A stretch of DNA of 64,000 nt, taken from positions 248,001 through 312,000 of the forward strand of contig JAJEKV010000063.1 in assembly GCA_021234155.1 (NCBI GenBank), in the 5' to 3' direction. The stretch is from Isoetes taiwanensis (Eukaryota > Streptophyta > Lycopodiopsida > Isoetales > Isoetaceae). Made by a program: the position numbers and the translations under genes. The notes beneath the pieces are model-generated. The model ran no database searches, was not told where the DNA came from, and worked only from the letters and a program-made list of their open reading frames with translations. Positions 10,706-22,553 of this stretch are shown here, in pieces. The stretch's first letter is position 1; every line of letters begins with the position of its first letter.

Positions 10706-12232
10706 TTTCATATTCCAAAACCTTAGATGAAGTCGTATAGATGCTCGATATTCCATCAAAACCTTAGGCAAACTCGTATTTGACATTTCAAAATCATAGG
10801 CGCCCCCAATCATAAATGATCATAAGCAAAATGAGAGGTGCCCAGAGGCTCCAACATGCAGTCTGGGTCGTAGGATCGAAGGATCCGACGACTGTGATAG
10901 TCCAGGGTGCATCTCGTTTAGAATATGTAGCATATGTGAATCGGTGCTTGCAGAAAAAATTTCTGCCAAATCAATGGCAAAAGCTTCTCAAAATCTCTTG
11001 CAAATATCGAAATTGAATCAATGCTTGTGAATTGATGCCTGGAGAATCAAATTATGCCAACGATGGCAAAAGCTTCTCAAAAATCTCTTGCAAATAGTAA
11101 AATTGAAACAATGCTTGTGGATTGGTGCTTGCAAAATCAGTGGTTCTATCTCAATCAAGTCTGGAGAATTGTTTGCAGAAGCTATGACAATACTTGAATT
11201 CTAAGTCTGTGAATCCAAATTGCTGTTTCCAAATTCATTTTGCAAATTGCAGATTCAGAAGCAAGCTGTGAAAATTGATGGAGTTGCTGGAAAAACTGAA
11301 TCGACCTGATGGGAATCGATGATTGAATCACTGAAACTGATGGAAAATTGAATTGACCGATTGAATTGCTAGTCCTCTGTATTGGGGCAATTGTCGCTGT
11401 TGGAGGAACATCCAAAGGCACGGTTCTTTTCTATAAAAATAGCAAGAGCCGAAATGATATATTGCAAAAAGGGCTTTATATAAAATATGAAAAATACAAG
11501 GGCATTTGGTGATATACCAACCTCTATATGTGCAAATATGTTGACCAAGGACATTCAGTAAATTTATAAAAGGTTAATGGTATATGGTGAAATTTGTCAT
11601 TTACCTCCCTTTTCAGTTCAAACCTTTTTCTTGGCAATTTTGGGAGAGAAACAGCTCGTATCCATCTAATTGACACCCGAATTCATCTGGATCGAGTGCT
11701 AGCCTTGTAGGGGCTAGCAATCCATTGAAACTAGCATGCAAAGATCTACATATGGATATCAAAATCTTTGCAATATTGAAGCAGGAAGATATATTAATTG
11801 CTGGTTTTCTAATTGGCTCTCCAGCTGATCTGTGGAATTCACTAATTCTCAGAGGTCTCTTCCCTTATCAAAATTTTCAAATTGAATGCTCCTTTGTTCC
11901 TGGTGTGAAGAATTCGAGATACAAATTGTTGATTCTTGGCTTGAAGAATACCTTGGAACCAGAAACATTGAGGCTACAGCATCTATTCGAGCTTTTTGTG
12001 AGCATTTGGATACAAAAATCACTGTCAAAATGTATTCCGAACCCGAATTGGTCAATTCATGCTTCTCAATTTGACAATCATGGCATTGAGAATGATATCC
12101 AATTCTGTCTCTTATAGATAGGATCTTTTTCTCTTTCTTTTAATCCAATATCCCTTTTTTGCTATCATTTCCCCTTTTTGCCTATCTCTGTGTTCAAACT
12201 ACCCTTTGTTGTTTTCATCTGAGCTTTTACAA
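10706..12232. other. flank and possible 5' UTR of the large LINE
   Basis: This holds a tandem duplication of about 85 bp around GGCAAAAGCTTCTCAAAA (10975 and 11063). Open frames at 11725-12117 and 11886-12074 are of unknown meaning. The stretch from about 11650 may be the LINE 5' UTR, but its 5' border is not visible. Confidence 0.4.
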
Positions 12233-14786
12233 ATGGACAAAAAAAATAGTTTTAACCCTAAATTTCTTCCTCTGCTTCACTCCTTTTCTGCTTTGGCACC
12301 TTCGGATCGATCTGCACTCCTCCACAAGTTAGGCTCTTTCCATAAAAATCCTAAAGATTTTATTCTCTTTGGCAATTTCGCTAACATTGCAGATCAAAGC
12401 CAGGAAATGAATCCCAAAACATTTAAAACTCCAGTGTGGGATAATTTCTCAAAGGATCCTGACATGTGGGGTCGTGTTCCTTTGATTGATCCAGTCTCCC
12501 AAATCCATGTTCCTTATGGGGTTCCCAAGCCAAATGCTGAGATCCAACCAGATGATACTTATGATGCTGCTTTGACTGAACTTCGGCCAATAGAAAGGAG
12601 AAAACAAAAATTATATCATGGTATTTCTCTTGATCTCCCATCTGTTCATTCAAAAATTTCTTCTCTTCAGAATACTGCTGTTCTTATAAAGGTCACCAAG
12701 TCTTGCTTACAATTAGACAAATTATGGGCCTTTTGTCTTAATCTTCAAAAAGGGGTCCTCATTAATGCCATAATGATAGAATGTGGCAGTCAAAGAACAG
12801 CAAACTACTTTCTCAAACTTGGCACCCTTACCTTCGAGTCCTATCATATGACTTTCCTAAAATGAGACCCTAAATTGAGCTCAGAAAGCATGCAAAATTT
12901 CTGTGTGGCTTCCACTACATTGCAGGGATTAAACCCAATTTACTGGAATGAGGAATGTTTCAATCTTCTGTTTAACTCTATTGGCACATATATCTGCACT
13001 GATTATTCCCCTTCCAGATCCCCAAGAGCTTTTATTCAACTTGACTTATCCAAAAATATTCCTACCTCCATTCCCTTTTCTGATGCCTTTGGCCAAAGTT
13101 CTTGTCTATATTTGAGATGGTCTGGTTTACCTCCTCAATGCCAAAATTGTCTGAAGAGGCATTTCTGGTACAATGAATGTTCTGTGAACTCAAGTTCGAG
13201 TCTGGATACTAATATGGTATCTCAATTGGATAACACCAACAAATCTGCAGAAACAAATAGATTTAAAGGTGTGCATATATCTGAGAAGTCAGGAACTTCA
13301 GTCATGACTGACTTAGAAGTCAACAGGGGTCAGGATCACAATTGGCACAGAGTCAATGGCAGCAAGAAAAGAATCAGAAATAACCAACTTAAAAAATTGT
13401 CTTTTGCACCTCAAATGAGGGATGTCCATGGGAAATTACCTTATACTCAAAAGGCAAACCTTGACAAGGATAACTGCTCGGGAATTAAAGTTTTGCAAAA
13501 TTATGAAAGGAATAGAGACAAAGGGAAAGCTCCTGTTCAACATGTTGACTCATCAACAGATAATCTCCACAATGTTCTGAACAATGTGATGGCTGAGGCT
13601 AGGCAAAACACTCTCAACTTTTCTGGACACCTAGCTCAAGCCAAAGGTAAGAGTGTTCCATTACTTAATAAAGGCCATGCAAGTCAGAAACCAGCCACTC
13701 TCAAAGGCTTGAAGATATGTGATCAAATATTGACAGACAATTACACCATTAATGCTCAGGAAGTTTCTAAAAAGATATGTTCCACGAATTCAATACCTGT
13801 GCACAATGCCTCACAGGGCATGCACAATGGTACCAGTCAACTCACCACAAAGCCTGCAGCTTGCAAATCTCAGGATACTTCATCAACAGACAAATCTAAA
13901 AGTACAGTTCAACTGGCTCCACAAATCATGAACTGCTACAAAAGAATCAGATCAAATAGCACCAGCGAATGGACTCTCAAACTTCCAAGTCCAACCTGAA
14001 GCTGAGACTAATTTGGTGGACAAGATTGATTGTTTCAATCAATTCCAGGTACTTGCTAGTTTGAATGTTGAACAAAATGTAGACTTGTTATTGAGCAACA
14101 TAGCAGATAAAATTGGTCATGAAAATCCTTCATTTCCCATTATAAACACTTCTGACTGTCAGTTGCCATTTGTTGACTATTTAATTGACCTTGATAAAAT
14201 ACCTTCTTCCATACCAAACACCCCCTCTCCCATTTCTAAGGAAATTGCAGACCAATTGGCAACCCTAGAAGATGGTTTGCTACTTGTCTCCAACAGTCAA
14301 GACATGCAAACTGCCAATGTCAGTTCTCTTATTTCCACAACTGAAGATGATATGGTTCAAGAGACACCAGACCAAGTTAGAGATACAGTTTCGGAAGAGG
14401 GCTCTGATGGCACCTGGCACTGCCTGGATACAGCAAACTTGGACAACTCTAATGCAGAGAACAATGAAGATGCTTCAAAAAGGCAAGTACCTCTCTATTA
14501 TAACTCAAGTGAAATTGATGACCTAGAGGATTCTTTGAATATGTTTGAATTCGTCCCTGGTGGATGTTCTGACAATGATAGTGAGAGTGACCTAAACATT
14601 TCCCATGGCACTAATAAGCCAAATTCTGGTTCCAAATCTAAAAGAAAAAAGAAGACCTCATCCAAGCCAGATATTCAACCTGTATTCACAAAACTCCTGC
14701 TGGAAATACAAGAAGCAAGAAGAATAGGAGAAATAGATAATTTCCTCTATTTTCTATTCACTCTGAATTATTCTTCATCTTTATGA
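12233..14786 (+). pseudogene. LINE ORF1 (nucleic-acid-binding protein), broken
   Basis: ORF1 proteins of plant LINEs bind the element RNA and form the transposition particle. From the ATG at 12233 the frame runs to a TGA at 12863-12865, which looks like a mutated Trp codon (K-stop-DPK). It continues in the same frame to 13999 and, after a frameshift near 13985, to 14786. That makes roughly 850 codons. The knuckle CQNCLKRHFWYNEC (about 13141-13182) is a C-x2-C-x3-H-x5-C variant of the usual CCHC. The C-terminal third is acidic and ends with a Lys-rich stretch (SKSKRKKKTSSK). Its stop codon overlaps the ORF2 start. Confidence 0.75.
14783..14786 (+). other. ATGA stop/start overlap of LINE ORF1 and ORF2
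   Basis: The TGA that ends ORF1 (14784-14786) overlaps the ATG of ORF2 (14783-14785). The ORF2 start is fixed by the downstream MKIITWNVRG endonuclease motif. Such an overlap suggests that ORF2 is translated by termination-reinitiation. Confidence 0.8.
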
Positions 14787-17671
14787 AGATAATTACTTGG
14801 AATGTTAGGGGGATCAAAGGCCCTATCAAGAGAAGGAGAGCCATCTCTTAGCTCAGAACTTATAAGTCTGACATTATTTTGCTCCAGGAAACCAAATTGC
14901 CAAAATTTGAGAGCTCAAATTTATCTGAGTGGATATACCCGGGTTCTTCTTCCATTTGGATTGAAGCCAATGGTACTAGTGGGGGATTAGCCATTATATG
15001 GAAATCTTTGACTCACGTCTCCTTCTATAATAGCCCAAGTAGATGCTGGCAAGCTGTTATTTTTAAAATTAACAATTCCAATTTTGGAGTTGTTAATGTT
15101 TATGCTCCCACTTGCCCAAGGAGAGAGAATATATTTGGCCTGAAATCAACTCTTGGATCTCTTCTCAGCCGGTTGTCTCTGGAGATTTTAATAATACTCC
15201 AAACTGGGATATGAAGTTAGGTAACAAAATTAATATGTCCACTACCGAGAGAGTTAATTGGGATTCTTTAATCTCTGATACCAATCTCATTCATGTTCCT
15301 TCTTCAACTGCAAACTTTACTTGGACAAATAAGCAAAAAAACTCCAAAAGAGTTTACTGTGCCTTAGACAGGTTTTATGTCTCAAATTCTTCAGGGTCAT
15401 TTTGGGATAATTGTTATGTGATTAGTGATGGGGCCATCTCCATTTCTGACCATCAGCCTCAATTTCTTCACACTACTCACTTGCTAAATTTGCCTAAAGA
15501 TGGGAACACTCCATTCAAATTTAATTGCTCCCTCCTCCACAATGAGCAATTCTGTCTAGACTTCAAGAATTTCTATCTGGATATGCAAAATGGGCAAAAT
15601 GACCTTAATATTCCCTATGGCTCCCAATCTATGAAAAACTTTTACTCCAAGCTCAAGCAGATCAAATCTTGGATTAAGAACTGGTCAAAGTCCACTTTTA
15701 AGGAGAGATCTAGACATAAGGACAATCTTCTTGCTCAAATGAGGGATATTAGAACTCAACTCCAGAATGATCCTCATAATGCTAATCTTCAAATTGGGGA
15801 GGAGATCTTAGAGAACCAAATTAAATCTATTGAAGAGTTTGAGGCCAAGAGCTATGCTATTAAATGCAAAATCAAATATAACAAGGAAATGGATATAGGT
15901 AGCTCTAAATTTTTCTATAGGACTGCCAGAAATAGAATGCTAAATAACTTGATTGTGCAAGTCCAGTCTGAGAATGGCATTACCATTGACACCCCTTCTG
16001 AGATTAAGAAATACTTTCATGGTCAGTATGCTCTCTCTTCAGTGAAAAGCCTGTTCGCTCTGATATTTCCTTAAAGAGTGCTGAGTTCACTTCCTTGATA
16101 AACCAGATTATTCCAATTAATCAAAGCCTTATGGATGATTCAATTGCTGCTCTCCCCTCTGAGCTTGAAATCTACAGTGTCCTCATGAGCTTTAGTAAAG
16201 GGAAACCTCCAGGTCCTGATGGCATCCCACCCGAATTCTATTTGCATTTCTGGGATTTATTAAAGGTGGATATTGTGAAGCTTGTTCATGGCTTCTGGAT
16301 GGCAGACCATCTTCACTCTTCTATCTCTGCTGGTTTCATCACTCTAATTCCTAAAGTTGATAAGCCTGTCTCTTTTTCTGATTAGAGACCTATCTCTCTA
16401 ACTAATTCCACTTACAAGATTTGTGCAAAGATCATTGCCAACAGAGTTAAGCCTTTCCTCCAGAAGCATATTGACATTAAACAATCTGCTTTTTTGCCAA
16501 ATAGATTTATTCTTGATAATTACATTATAGCTATGGAGGGATTGCATTGGAACAAAGTCTCCTCTCAGAAATGTGTTCTTCTCAAGCTGGATTTTAAAAG
16601 GGCCTTCGATTCTGTCAACTGGAATTTTCTTGAGTTTGCTTTGACCAAGATTGGCTTCAACTCCAAAATCATTTTCCTTATCTTTGGTCTAAACTCCATG
16701 GCCAACTCCTATGTTCTTATTAATGGTTCACCATCCAATTTCTTCAAGCTTGCTAGAGGTGTCAGACAGGGTTGCCCTTTAGCTCCCTACTTATTTCTAG
16801 TGGTGGCTGAATTGCTTACTAGGGCAGTTGATTTTAATCAGGATTGTGGCAAAATTAAAGGTCTTGATCTCCCTGACAATAAAGGCAGCTTAATTATCTC
16901 TCAATATGCAGATGACATGTTTGCTTTCTTAGACTCCAAACCTGATAATATTGCCAATTTCCTAAGCATCATTGACTTATTCTCAGCTGCCTCTGAAATT
17001 TATTTGAATATTAATAAGAGTATTATCATTGGAGATTATAATCGAGACTCCTTATGTGGCATCAAAGTTCTGAATGAAATGCAAGCTACTAAGCTCCTTG
17101 GTATGCCTTTGTCTCTGAATCCTAACATAAAGGGGTTATGGGATCCTATTTTGCAGAGAATTAAGAAAAAGTTGAACATTTCTAGAAACACTCTTTCTCT
17201 GGCAGGTAGAACATTAATTGCAAATTCTGTTCTGGCAGCATCTCACATATACTTCTCCTCTGCTCTAGTGGCCCCTAAATCTATTTACAATGAGCTAGAG
17301 AAGACTATTAGAAATTTTATCTGGAATGGAAATCACTCTGTCAACTGGGACACTCTCACTCGATCTAAAAGTGAAGGAGGGTTAGGTTGCAAAAATCTGT
17401 ATCTTCAAGCTTGTGCTTTAGCTGGTAAGTTCATTTGGAGAACTTTGGCTGGTAATAATTCAATGGCCTCCATCTTCATTAGATATTGGATCTCATGTTC
17501 ATATCTTCAGGGGCATCCTTCCATTAAACACTCTCTGCCTGAGTCAGCTTTTTGCAATATTCATCCAGGTAAAAACACATCTTCCCTTATGCACAACTTA
17601 ATCAAAGCTTGGAATGTTGTTCAGAACTGCTTTGAGGATCCTGATTTACAAGAGCATAATATGCAATCCTA

Positions 17672-18285
17672 GAATGGGACTCGCATGAAAAACCGTCCGC
17701 TTAGACTTGCTTCTCATTCATCTCAGCAGATTTTCTACAATGGTGGATAGTGGGTAGCCGCACACATGCGAACTACCCATAAAAAATAAAGGGAAAATCC
17801 AATTATATCATTTGAACCCCAACAAAATACAATGCTAATAGAGACTGGGCTAGTGTACCTGCCGAAAGCTTATCACCAGGATTTAAAAACCCCGCCCTTT
17901 CGGGTTTTCGAGGAAAAACCCGAGTGATAAGCCTTCGGCAAGGGGCGTGGACAAACGTAAGGCATAAAAATCGCTCCCAAAACCCACGAATGGAAAAGTC
18001 GAAACAGATGCCGCTCGCTAACCTGTACCTGCACATCACCAACAAAACAACAAGACAAAACAAACCTCCCAGAGTGGAGGGGCTGATTACGCGCGTGCCA
18101 CGCGATAAAAATACAATAACAAAGAAGGGGGGGGAGGGTGGGTTCAAAGAGAATAAGGTACTGCTGAGAGAAGAGGAAGCGCCGATGAGATGTTGATGCA
18201 GAAACGCGCCTAAAATAGCGAACTCCCAACCAGAATGGGCATGCGCCGCCCGCATGCATGCAAAACATGCATGCTCGTCCCATTC
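17672..18285. mobile_element. 614-bp TIR element inserted in LINE ORF2, TA target duplication
   Basis: The ends are GAATGGGACTCGCATG and its imperfect inverse GCATGCTCGTCCCATTC, flanked by TA at 17670-17671 and 18286-18287. Removing 616 bp (element plus one TA) rejoins the LINE ORF2 frame exactly (frame 0 before, frame 1 after). A CTAG duplication is an alternative reading of the same border. The element is more GC-rich than the LINE and has no transposase, so it is non-autonomous. TA duplication fits the Tc1/mariner (Stowaway-like) class. Its part 17840-17935 resembles the LINE-tail block at 8465-8555. Confidence 0.8.
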
Positions 18286-19294
18286 TAGAATGGCGATCCG
18301 ATGTCTCGGATCGATGGGATCCTTTTTTGGTCTGCTGGTTTCAAGGACTGTGATGGTAATATTTTGGCTTTCAAGCACCCAAAGACCTATAGGAAGTGGA
18401 GCTCCTATGGAATCACTACTATCAGGAATCTATACAATAATGGTCACCTAATTACCTGGACAAATTTAAGGAGGCTAATTCATGGCACCTCGACTGATAA
18501 AGTTATTTTCCTTCATTTCAAAAATATCCTTGCTCTTTGTACTAATTTGGATAACTGTGATAACAGTCTTCTCTGGAAAATCAATGGAATTAGTACATAC
18601 AAGGTCAGTAAGGTTTATGCCAAAATTAATTACAAGGCCACTCCTGTCAAAGCTAGCATTAAATGGTCTATTTCTGCAGATGAGTGTAAAACCTTGTTCA
18701 GGAATATATGGAATTCTTACTGCCCCCCAAAAGTCAATTACTTTATCTGGTTGATTGCTCAAAATAGTCTTCCTAATCTTGCCTCCTTATCCAAGAGAAA
18801 CCCAAATATTGTGCCAGCATGCCAATCTAATTGCTCTGAAGATGAAACTTTGCAGCATATTTTTAATTGTCCTAAATTGGTGACTTTCTGGAATTGGTTT
18901 TATAGTAAATTTGATCATTATTTCAATGTCAATAATCGAGGTAATTTGCTAAAGTGTATCCAAAATAATGATGCTTTCAAAAATACTGTGATGTTCACTG
19001 CTCTCTGGAATATTTGGAAATCCAGAAATAGGATTATTCATGGTCATAAGAAATTCTCAATTTTCTGGATCAAGATGAGTTTCCAATTAGACTTAGAAGC
19101 TTATGTAACTGCTCACAAAAGTAAATTTGCTGACTCTTATGACAGAAATTGGGATCAAATTGGTAAATTCTTTAGTGGATTTAATATCTTTGTTTCAAAT
19201 CTGCATGTTGTCAATTCTAATGCTCCTTTCTCTGATCTTTTTGATAGAATATCTTGAATTTCTCAAAGGGGAGGGCAGAAATAAATTTGACTCC

Positions 19295-19717
19295 ATGCTG
19301 AGCTATCATGAAGAAACTTTGTACTACAATAGCACTGGGGTTACAGATCTGCAGCCACCAGGGCCAGGTGCATCAGATGATGATATCAAGTTATATGAGG
19401 TCAGGAGAAATAGCAATGAAAACTCATGGGCCAGAATTTATTGCAGGGAGGTTGTGCAGATGTACTGTCTATTCAACTTCTTGTTCATGTATTATTATTC
19501 CTTGACAGATAGGCAGTTGAGTAGGTACAGAGAGTTGTATTACTCACATAAGATGTTAGCAGATCTTTATGGTACCCTACTGATCTTGATGGGTAAGGAG
19601 GACATCCATCACTTGCTCATGGAAAATGGATCTGAATACAGCAGTTACAAGTTTGGAACAGACAAAGGCTTCTATTGGGTGTACAACAAAATTTTCGACC
19701 AGATCATGCAACAATGA
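19295..19717 (+). CDS. open frame in the LINE 3' region, unknown product
   Basis: This 140-codon frame starts at an ATG 37 nt after the ORF2 stop and is intact, although ORF1 and ORF2 each carry several lesions. The product is rich in Tyr and hydrophobic residues (YYREL-like and FNFLFMYYYSLTDRQLSRY segments), with a DLQPPGPGASDDD linker. I recognise no domain. Its frame differs from that of ORF2 and can be read upstream to 19127. It may be an additional LINE ORF, a captured fragment, or chance; codon content looks protein-like. Position before the poly-A puts it inside the element. Confidence 0.4.
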   Translation: MLSYHEETLYYNSTGVTDLQPPGPGASDDDIKLYEVRRNSNENSWARIYCREVVQMYCLFNFLFMYYYSLTDRQLSRYRELYYSHKMLADLYGTLLILMGKEDIHHLLMENGSEYSSYKFGTDKGFYWVYNKIFDQIMQQ

Positions 19718-20146
19718 GTCTGCAATTTCCTACTGAGCCACTTCATACATCATCCCACCTTCCATACATTAGCTTTCAAATCATGAACCGGACAAATCTG
19801 CTGATGCTCAATAACTTGTCTTTTTTGTTTAACATCAGACTTTGGTACTTGGAAAGTTATAATGTTCTTGCAGGTTTCTTTGGATCTCATTGCTGGGCAT
19901 CTCGGGCAGCATATATTGGAGCTTTCTTATAGGGGGCAAAGCAGAATTTTGTATACATTTTGACTAGTCTATTGGTCTGCAACTCTATTTTGAAGTGGTT
20001 GCTATATTTACTGCAACTACTACTTTCTTTTTGGATCACTATACCAAATCTTTTGCTAATGTGGCAGTCTCTACTCCCATTAGTAAGACTATTGTATGGC
20101 TTTAATTAATTAATGGAAAAAACATCTCTCACCTTCAAAAAAAAAT

Positions 20147-21939
20147 ATATATATATATATTGTAGTTTTTCCCTAAAATCTAATGGTTATGGATTTATTG
20201 CTGAATATGTATAATTAGACGAGGTAAAGAAATTGTCAAAGATAAATCAAAATAATCTTATTCTTAGAGGTGAAAATGGCATGAATCTGACCACTAACAA
20301 AATCCTCAGAATAGGTCCAAAGGAGATGCATAACAACAAAAAATAGTTTATTACCTACTTAATTAGGGGTGTTGTCAACACTCCAATTTTTTTTTCAACC
20401 AGTTTGAAAATGTTTGCAGGGACCAAAATTGTACTGCCATTGAGAGAAATTGGGACTGAACCAACCACTGAAATTCAATCGCAGTGCTAAATGATGGAGA
20501 AATTTCAATAAGATATCGGAGGTCCACCAATAGTGGATGAGAATTATGTCTAATGAGCTCTTCATTTAAGTTGTGATTAATGATTCCACTTTCTTTCAGC
20601 TGCTCCATTCAACGGCCATACCTACAGCATGGTCCAGTATTAGTGACCCTCCCTTAGTACGTAAAAATATATTTATTTGCCAGCTTTTTGTATATATTTT
20701 CTTTAAAAGATAGCAGTAATATGAATGTTCTGCGTTGTTGATTGGCTTGTCCATCTGCAATTTCTACGTCTATTGGAAACTTATCCTACTTCCATTGTGA
20801 TATGTTTGACTATTTCGTCAAAGGACGATAAAAAACTTATCTTATCTTATTTCTTTCTGGCTAGCTAGCCCTGTGAATAGCTCTCATCAAGGGCTCCAAA
20901 GTCATATTTAACACCCTTAGTAGCTAGGGATATTCTCTAACATATAAGCTCTAAGATAACCATTATGTGAACCACCTTTCGACGATAACATCCTCTATGG
21001 GCATTTTTCACGTGGAGGGGATTTAGTGTGTTTCACTATTGTTAGAACCATAAAGTCCTGGATTTTGGTCCCTCGTGTTAGTGGGAATTAACAATTTTTT
21101 TTCCGGCTTTATTAAACATTTTTCTAGATATTTTGCCAAAGTGTGTCATTAAATATGTAATAGCTACCAACTAAGGATTTGGAAATACGAAGATGCCACA
21201 TATATAGTATCAAAATTTGACCTAAAATTTATTTTTTTCGTTAGCAAGCTTGCTTAACCCCTCTTACAACAATTCCTCAAATTCTAGCCTATCCATATCA
21301 CCACACACATCAGCTAAAACTGATGAGCACTATTGGATTCCTAATTTCTTAATCTAACGACCATGAAAATTAGAAAATGTCTTGGAAATTACATGCTTTC
21401 CGTGCTCGCTGCTTTCAAAGTGGATTGATTGACTCCTCTGGCTTTGTTTCAGCAGTCAAGACCTGCAATCCCAACAACCGAAAGCAAAGGATTGCGCCCC
21501 ATTTATTGGGCATGAAAATGGGCAACAACGGAAAACAAAGGATTACGTCATATATTGCACATGAAATGGTTGTTGATTTCCTCCATGTGGTTGCAAGGAT
21601 TTGCCAGAGTTGGATATGCGTAGCTATTCCCCTTTGATCAAGACCAAGCTTCAAAGCTGAATATGCTTGGAGTGTTCAGGGATGTGGGCAAGTAGTTTGG
21701 GATTATTTGCTGGTCCCCTATGAATTAATAGCCACCTGCAACTATAGTCTTCAATGGAGGGCTTCAAAATCTTGTGGGTTTTCTATAATTTAGCTTATTA
21801 TGTTCATGTTCGTTATTCCAAAGCCTTTTCACTTGGTGCAATTAATTGCTTCATGTCTCAAGCTCCATATTATAACTTATCCAAAATTTAGTCTTTATAT
21901 GCTCATAGGCTTAAAATCCATCTTTATATGGCATTTAGC
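20147..21939. other. no gene recognised
   Basis: A TA dinucleotide run (20147-20160) follows the LINE poly-A. The remainder is AT-rich with only weak frames, for example 21377-21637, which has no known relatives that I can name. Confidence 0.4.
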
Positions 21940-22178
21940 TCACTTTGGCATCCTACATTATGGGTGTGTTGATGCTGCAAGATTTTATTGGCATGACTAG
22001 AGCTATAAGCATTGCCTTTGGAATGAGCTTTTTGATATTCCAGCTAGTTCTTTTGGTAATATCTCTGAAGCTAGCACTAGCAAAAGAAAAAGGTATTATT
22101 AGAAAGCCCTCAAAAAGCACTTCTCAGTCCAGATCAAACTCCTACAAGAATGTAGCAGACGATCCAGAATCAAATTAG
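21940..22178 (+). CDS. possible terminal exon of a membrane protein, unidentified
   Basis: After a possible acceptor TTTAG at 21939 a frame runs to the TAG at 22176-22178. It encodes a hydrophobic stretch (MGVLMLQDFIGMTRAISIAF, then MSFLIFQLVLLVISLKLALA) and a basic, Ser-rich tail. This looks like one or two membrane helices with a cytosolic C terminus. No upstream exon could be linked, no family is recognised, and chance is possible. Confidence 0.25.
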
Positions 22179-22390
22179 ACTCCAGCTCTTTCCAGACCTT
22201 CAGGTCTAATTCCACCTTTTTCAAGACCTGCAAGTCTTTTTTTATTGAAGGACGTTAGTCTATTCACCATCACATCATGAGTACAGTAGCTACATCACAT
22301 TCTACATATCACATGGAAGCCAATCCACTACCTAGCCGCGATACCTTATGCTAGGAGTCGCTTTGCATGTGATTATCGAAAGTACATATG

Positions 22391-22553
22391 GCGGGTTTAA
22401 GGTCTCTACCACAGACCTGGTTGGTCATACTTGAACCCGTGATCTCGGGGCAATGGATTTTAAGGTCCCCATTACTAGACCGATATTGGCCAGGTTTGAA
22501 CCCGTGACCTCGGGTGTGGCGGTTTAAGGGTCCTGCCACTAGACCATGCCCCG
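22391..22553 (-). mobile_element. tandem tRNA-like SINE, two and a half units
   Basis: On the minus strand, unit 1 (22553-22488) has an A-box-like TGGTCTAGTGG and a B-box GGGTTCAAACC. Unit 2 (22482-22419) repeats GGTCTAGTAATGG and GGGTTCAAGTA. A third unit begins GGTCTGTGGTAGAGACC at 22418 and stops after its first half. None has a proper acceptor stem, so these are SINE or degenerate tRNA modules rather than tRNA genes. Confidence 0.6.

Larger units (their letters stand above)
14783..19257 (+). pseudogene. LINE ORF2 (endonuclease / reverse transcriptase), broken
   Basis: ORF2 nicks target DNA and copies the element RNA at the nick. The N-terminal APE-type endonuclease begins MKIITWNVRGIKG, then IILLQETKLP, VVSGDFNN and ISDHQP. 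Reverse-transcriptase blocks are KGKPPGPDGIPPEFY (16197-16241), LKLDFKRAFDSVNW, GVRQGCPLAPYLF and the catalytic YADD at 16905-16916. The C-terminal zf-RVT region has YFIWLIAQNSLP and an ETLQHIFNCPKL block (to about 18870). Breaks are TAG at 14849, frameshift near 15118, frameshift near 16050, TAG at 16383 (in what should be WRPISL) and TAG at 17670, plus a 616-bp insertion that leaves the frame intact when removed. Confidence 0.85.
12233..20146 (+). mobile_element. near full-length L1-type LINE, mutated
   Basis: The element has ORF1 (12233-14786), ORF2 with endonuclease, reverse transcriptase and C-terminal zinc-binding region (14783-19257), another open frame (19295-19717) and a 3' end in a short poly-A (20138-20146) after TTAATTAATTAATGG. 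Such ends are usual in plant L1 elements. About 7.9 kb remain, including a 614-bp insertion. Lesions seen are stops at 12863, 14849, 16383 and 17670 and frameshifts near 13985, 15118 and 16050. It cannot be autonomous in its present form, but the low lesion count implies a fairly recent insertion. Confidence 0.85.

Noticed and set aside
17803-18378. Minus-strand 191-codon frame across the insertion
   Set aside because: It spans a non-autonomous element and the LINE border, has no domain, and reflects the GC-rich composition.
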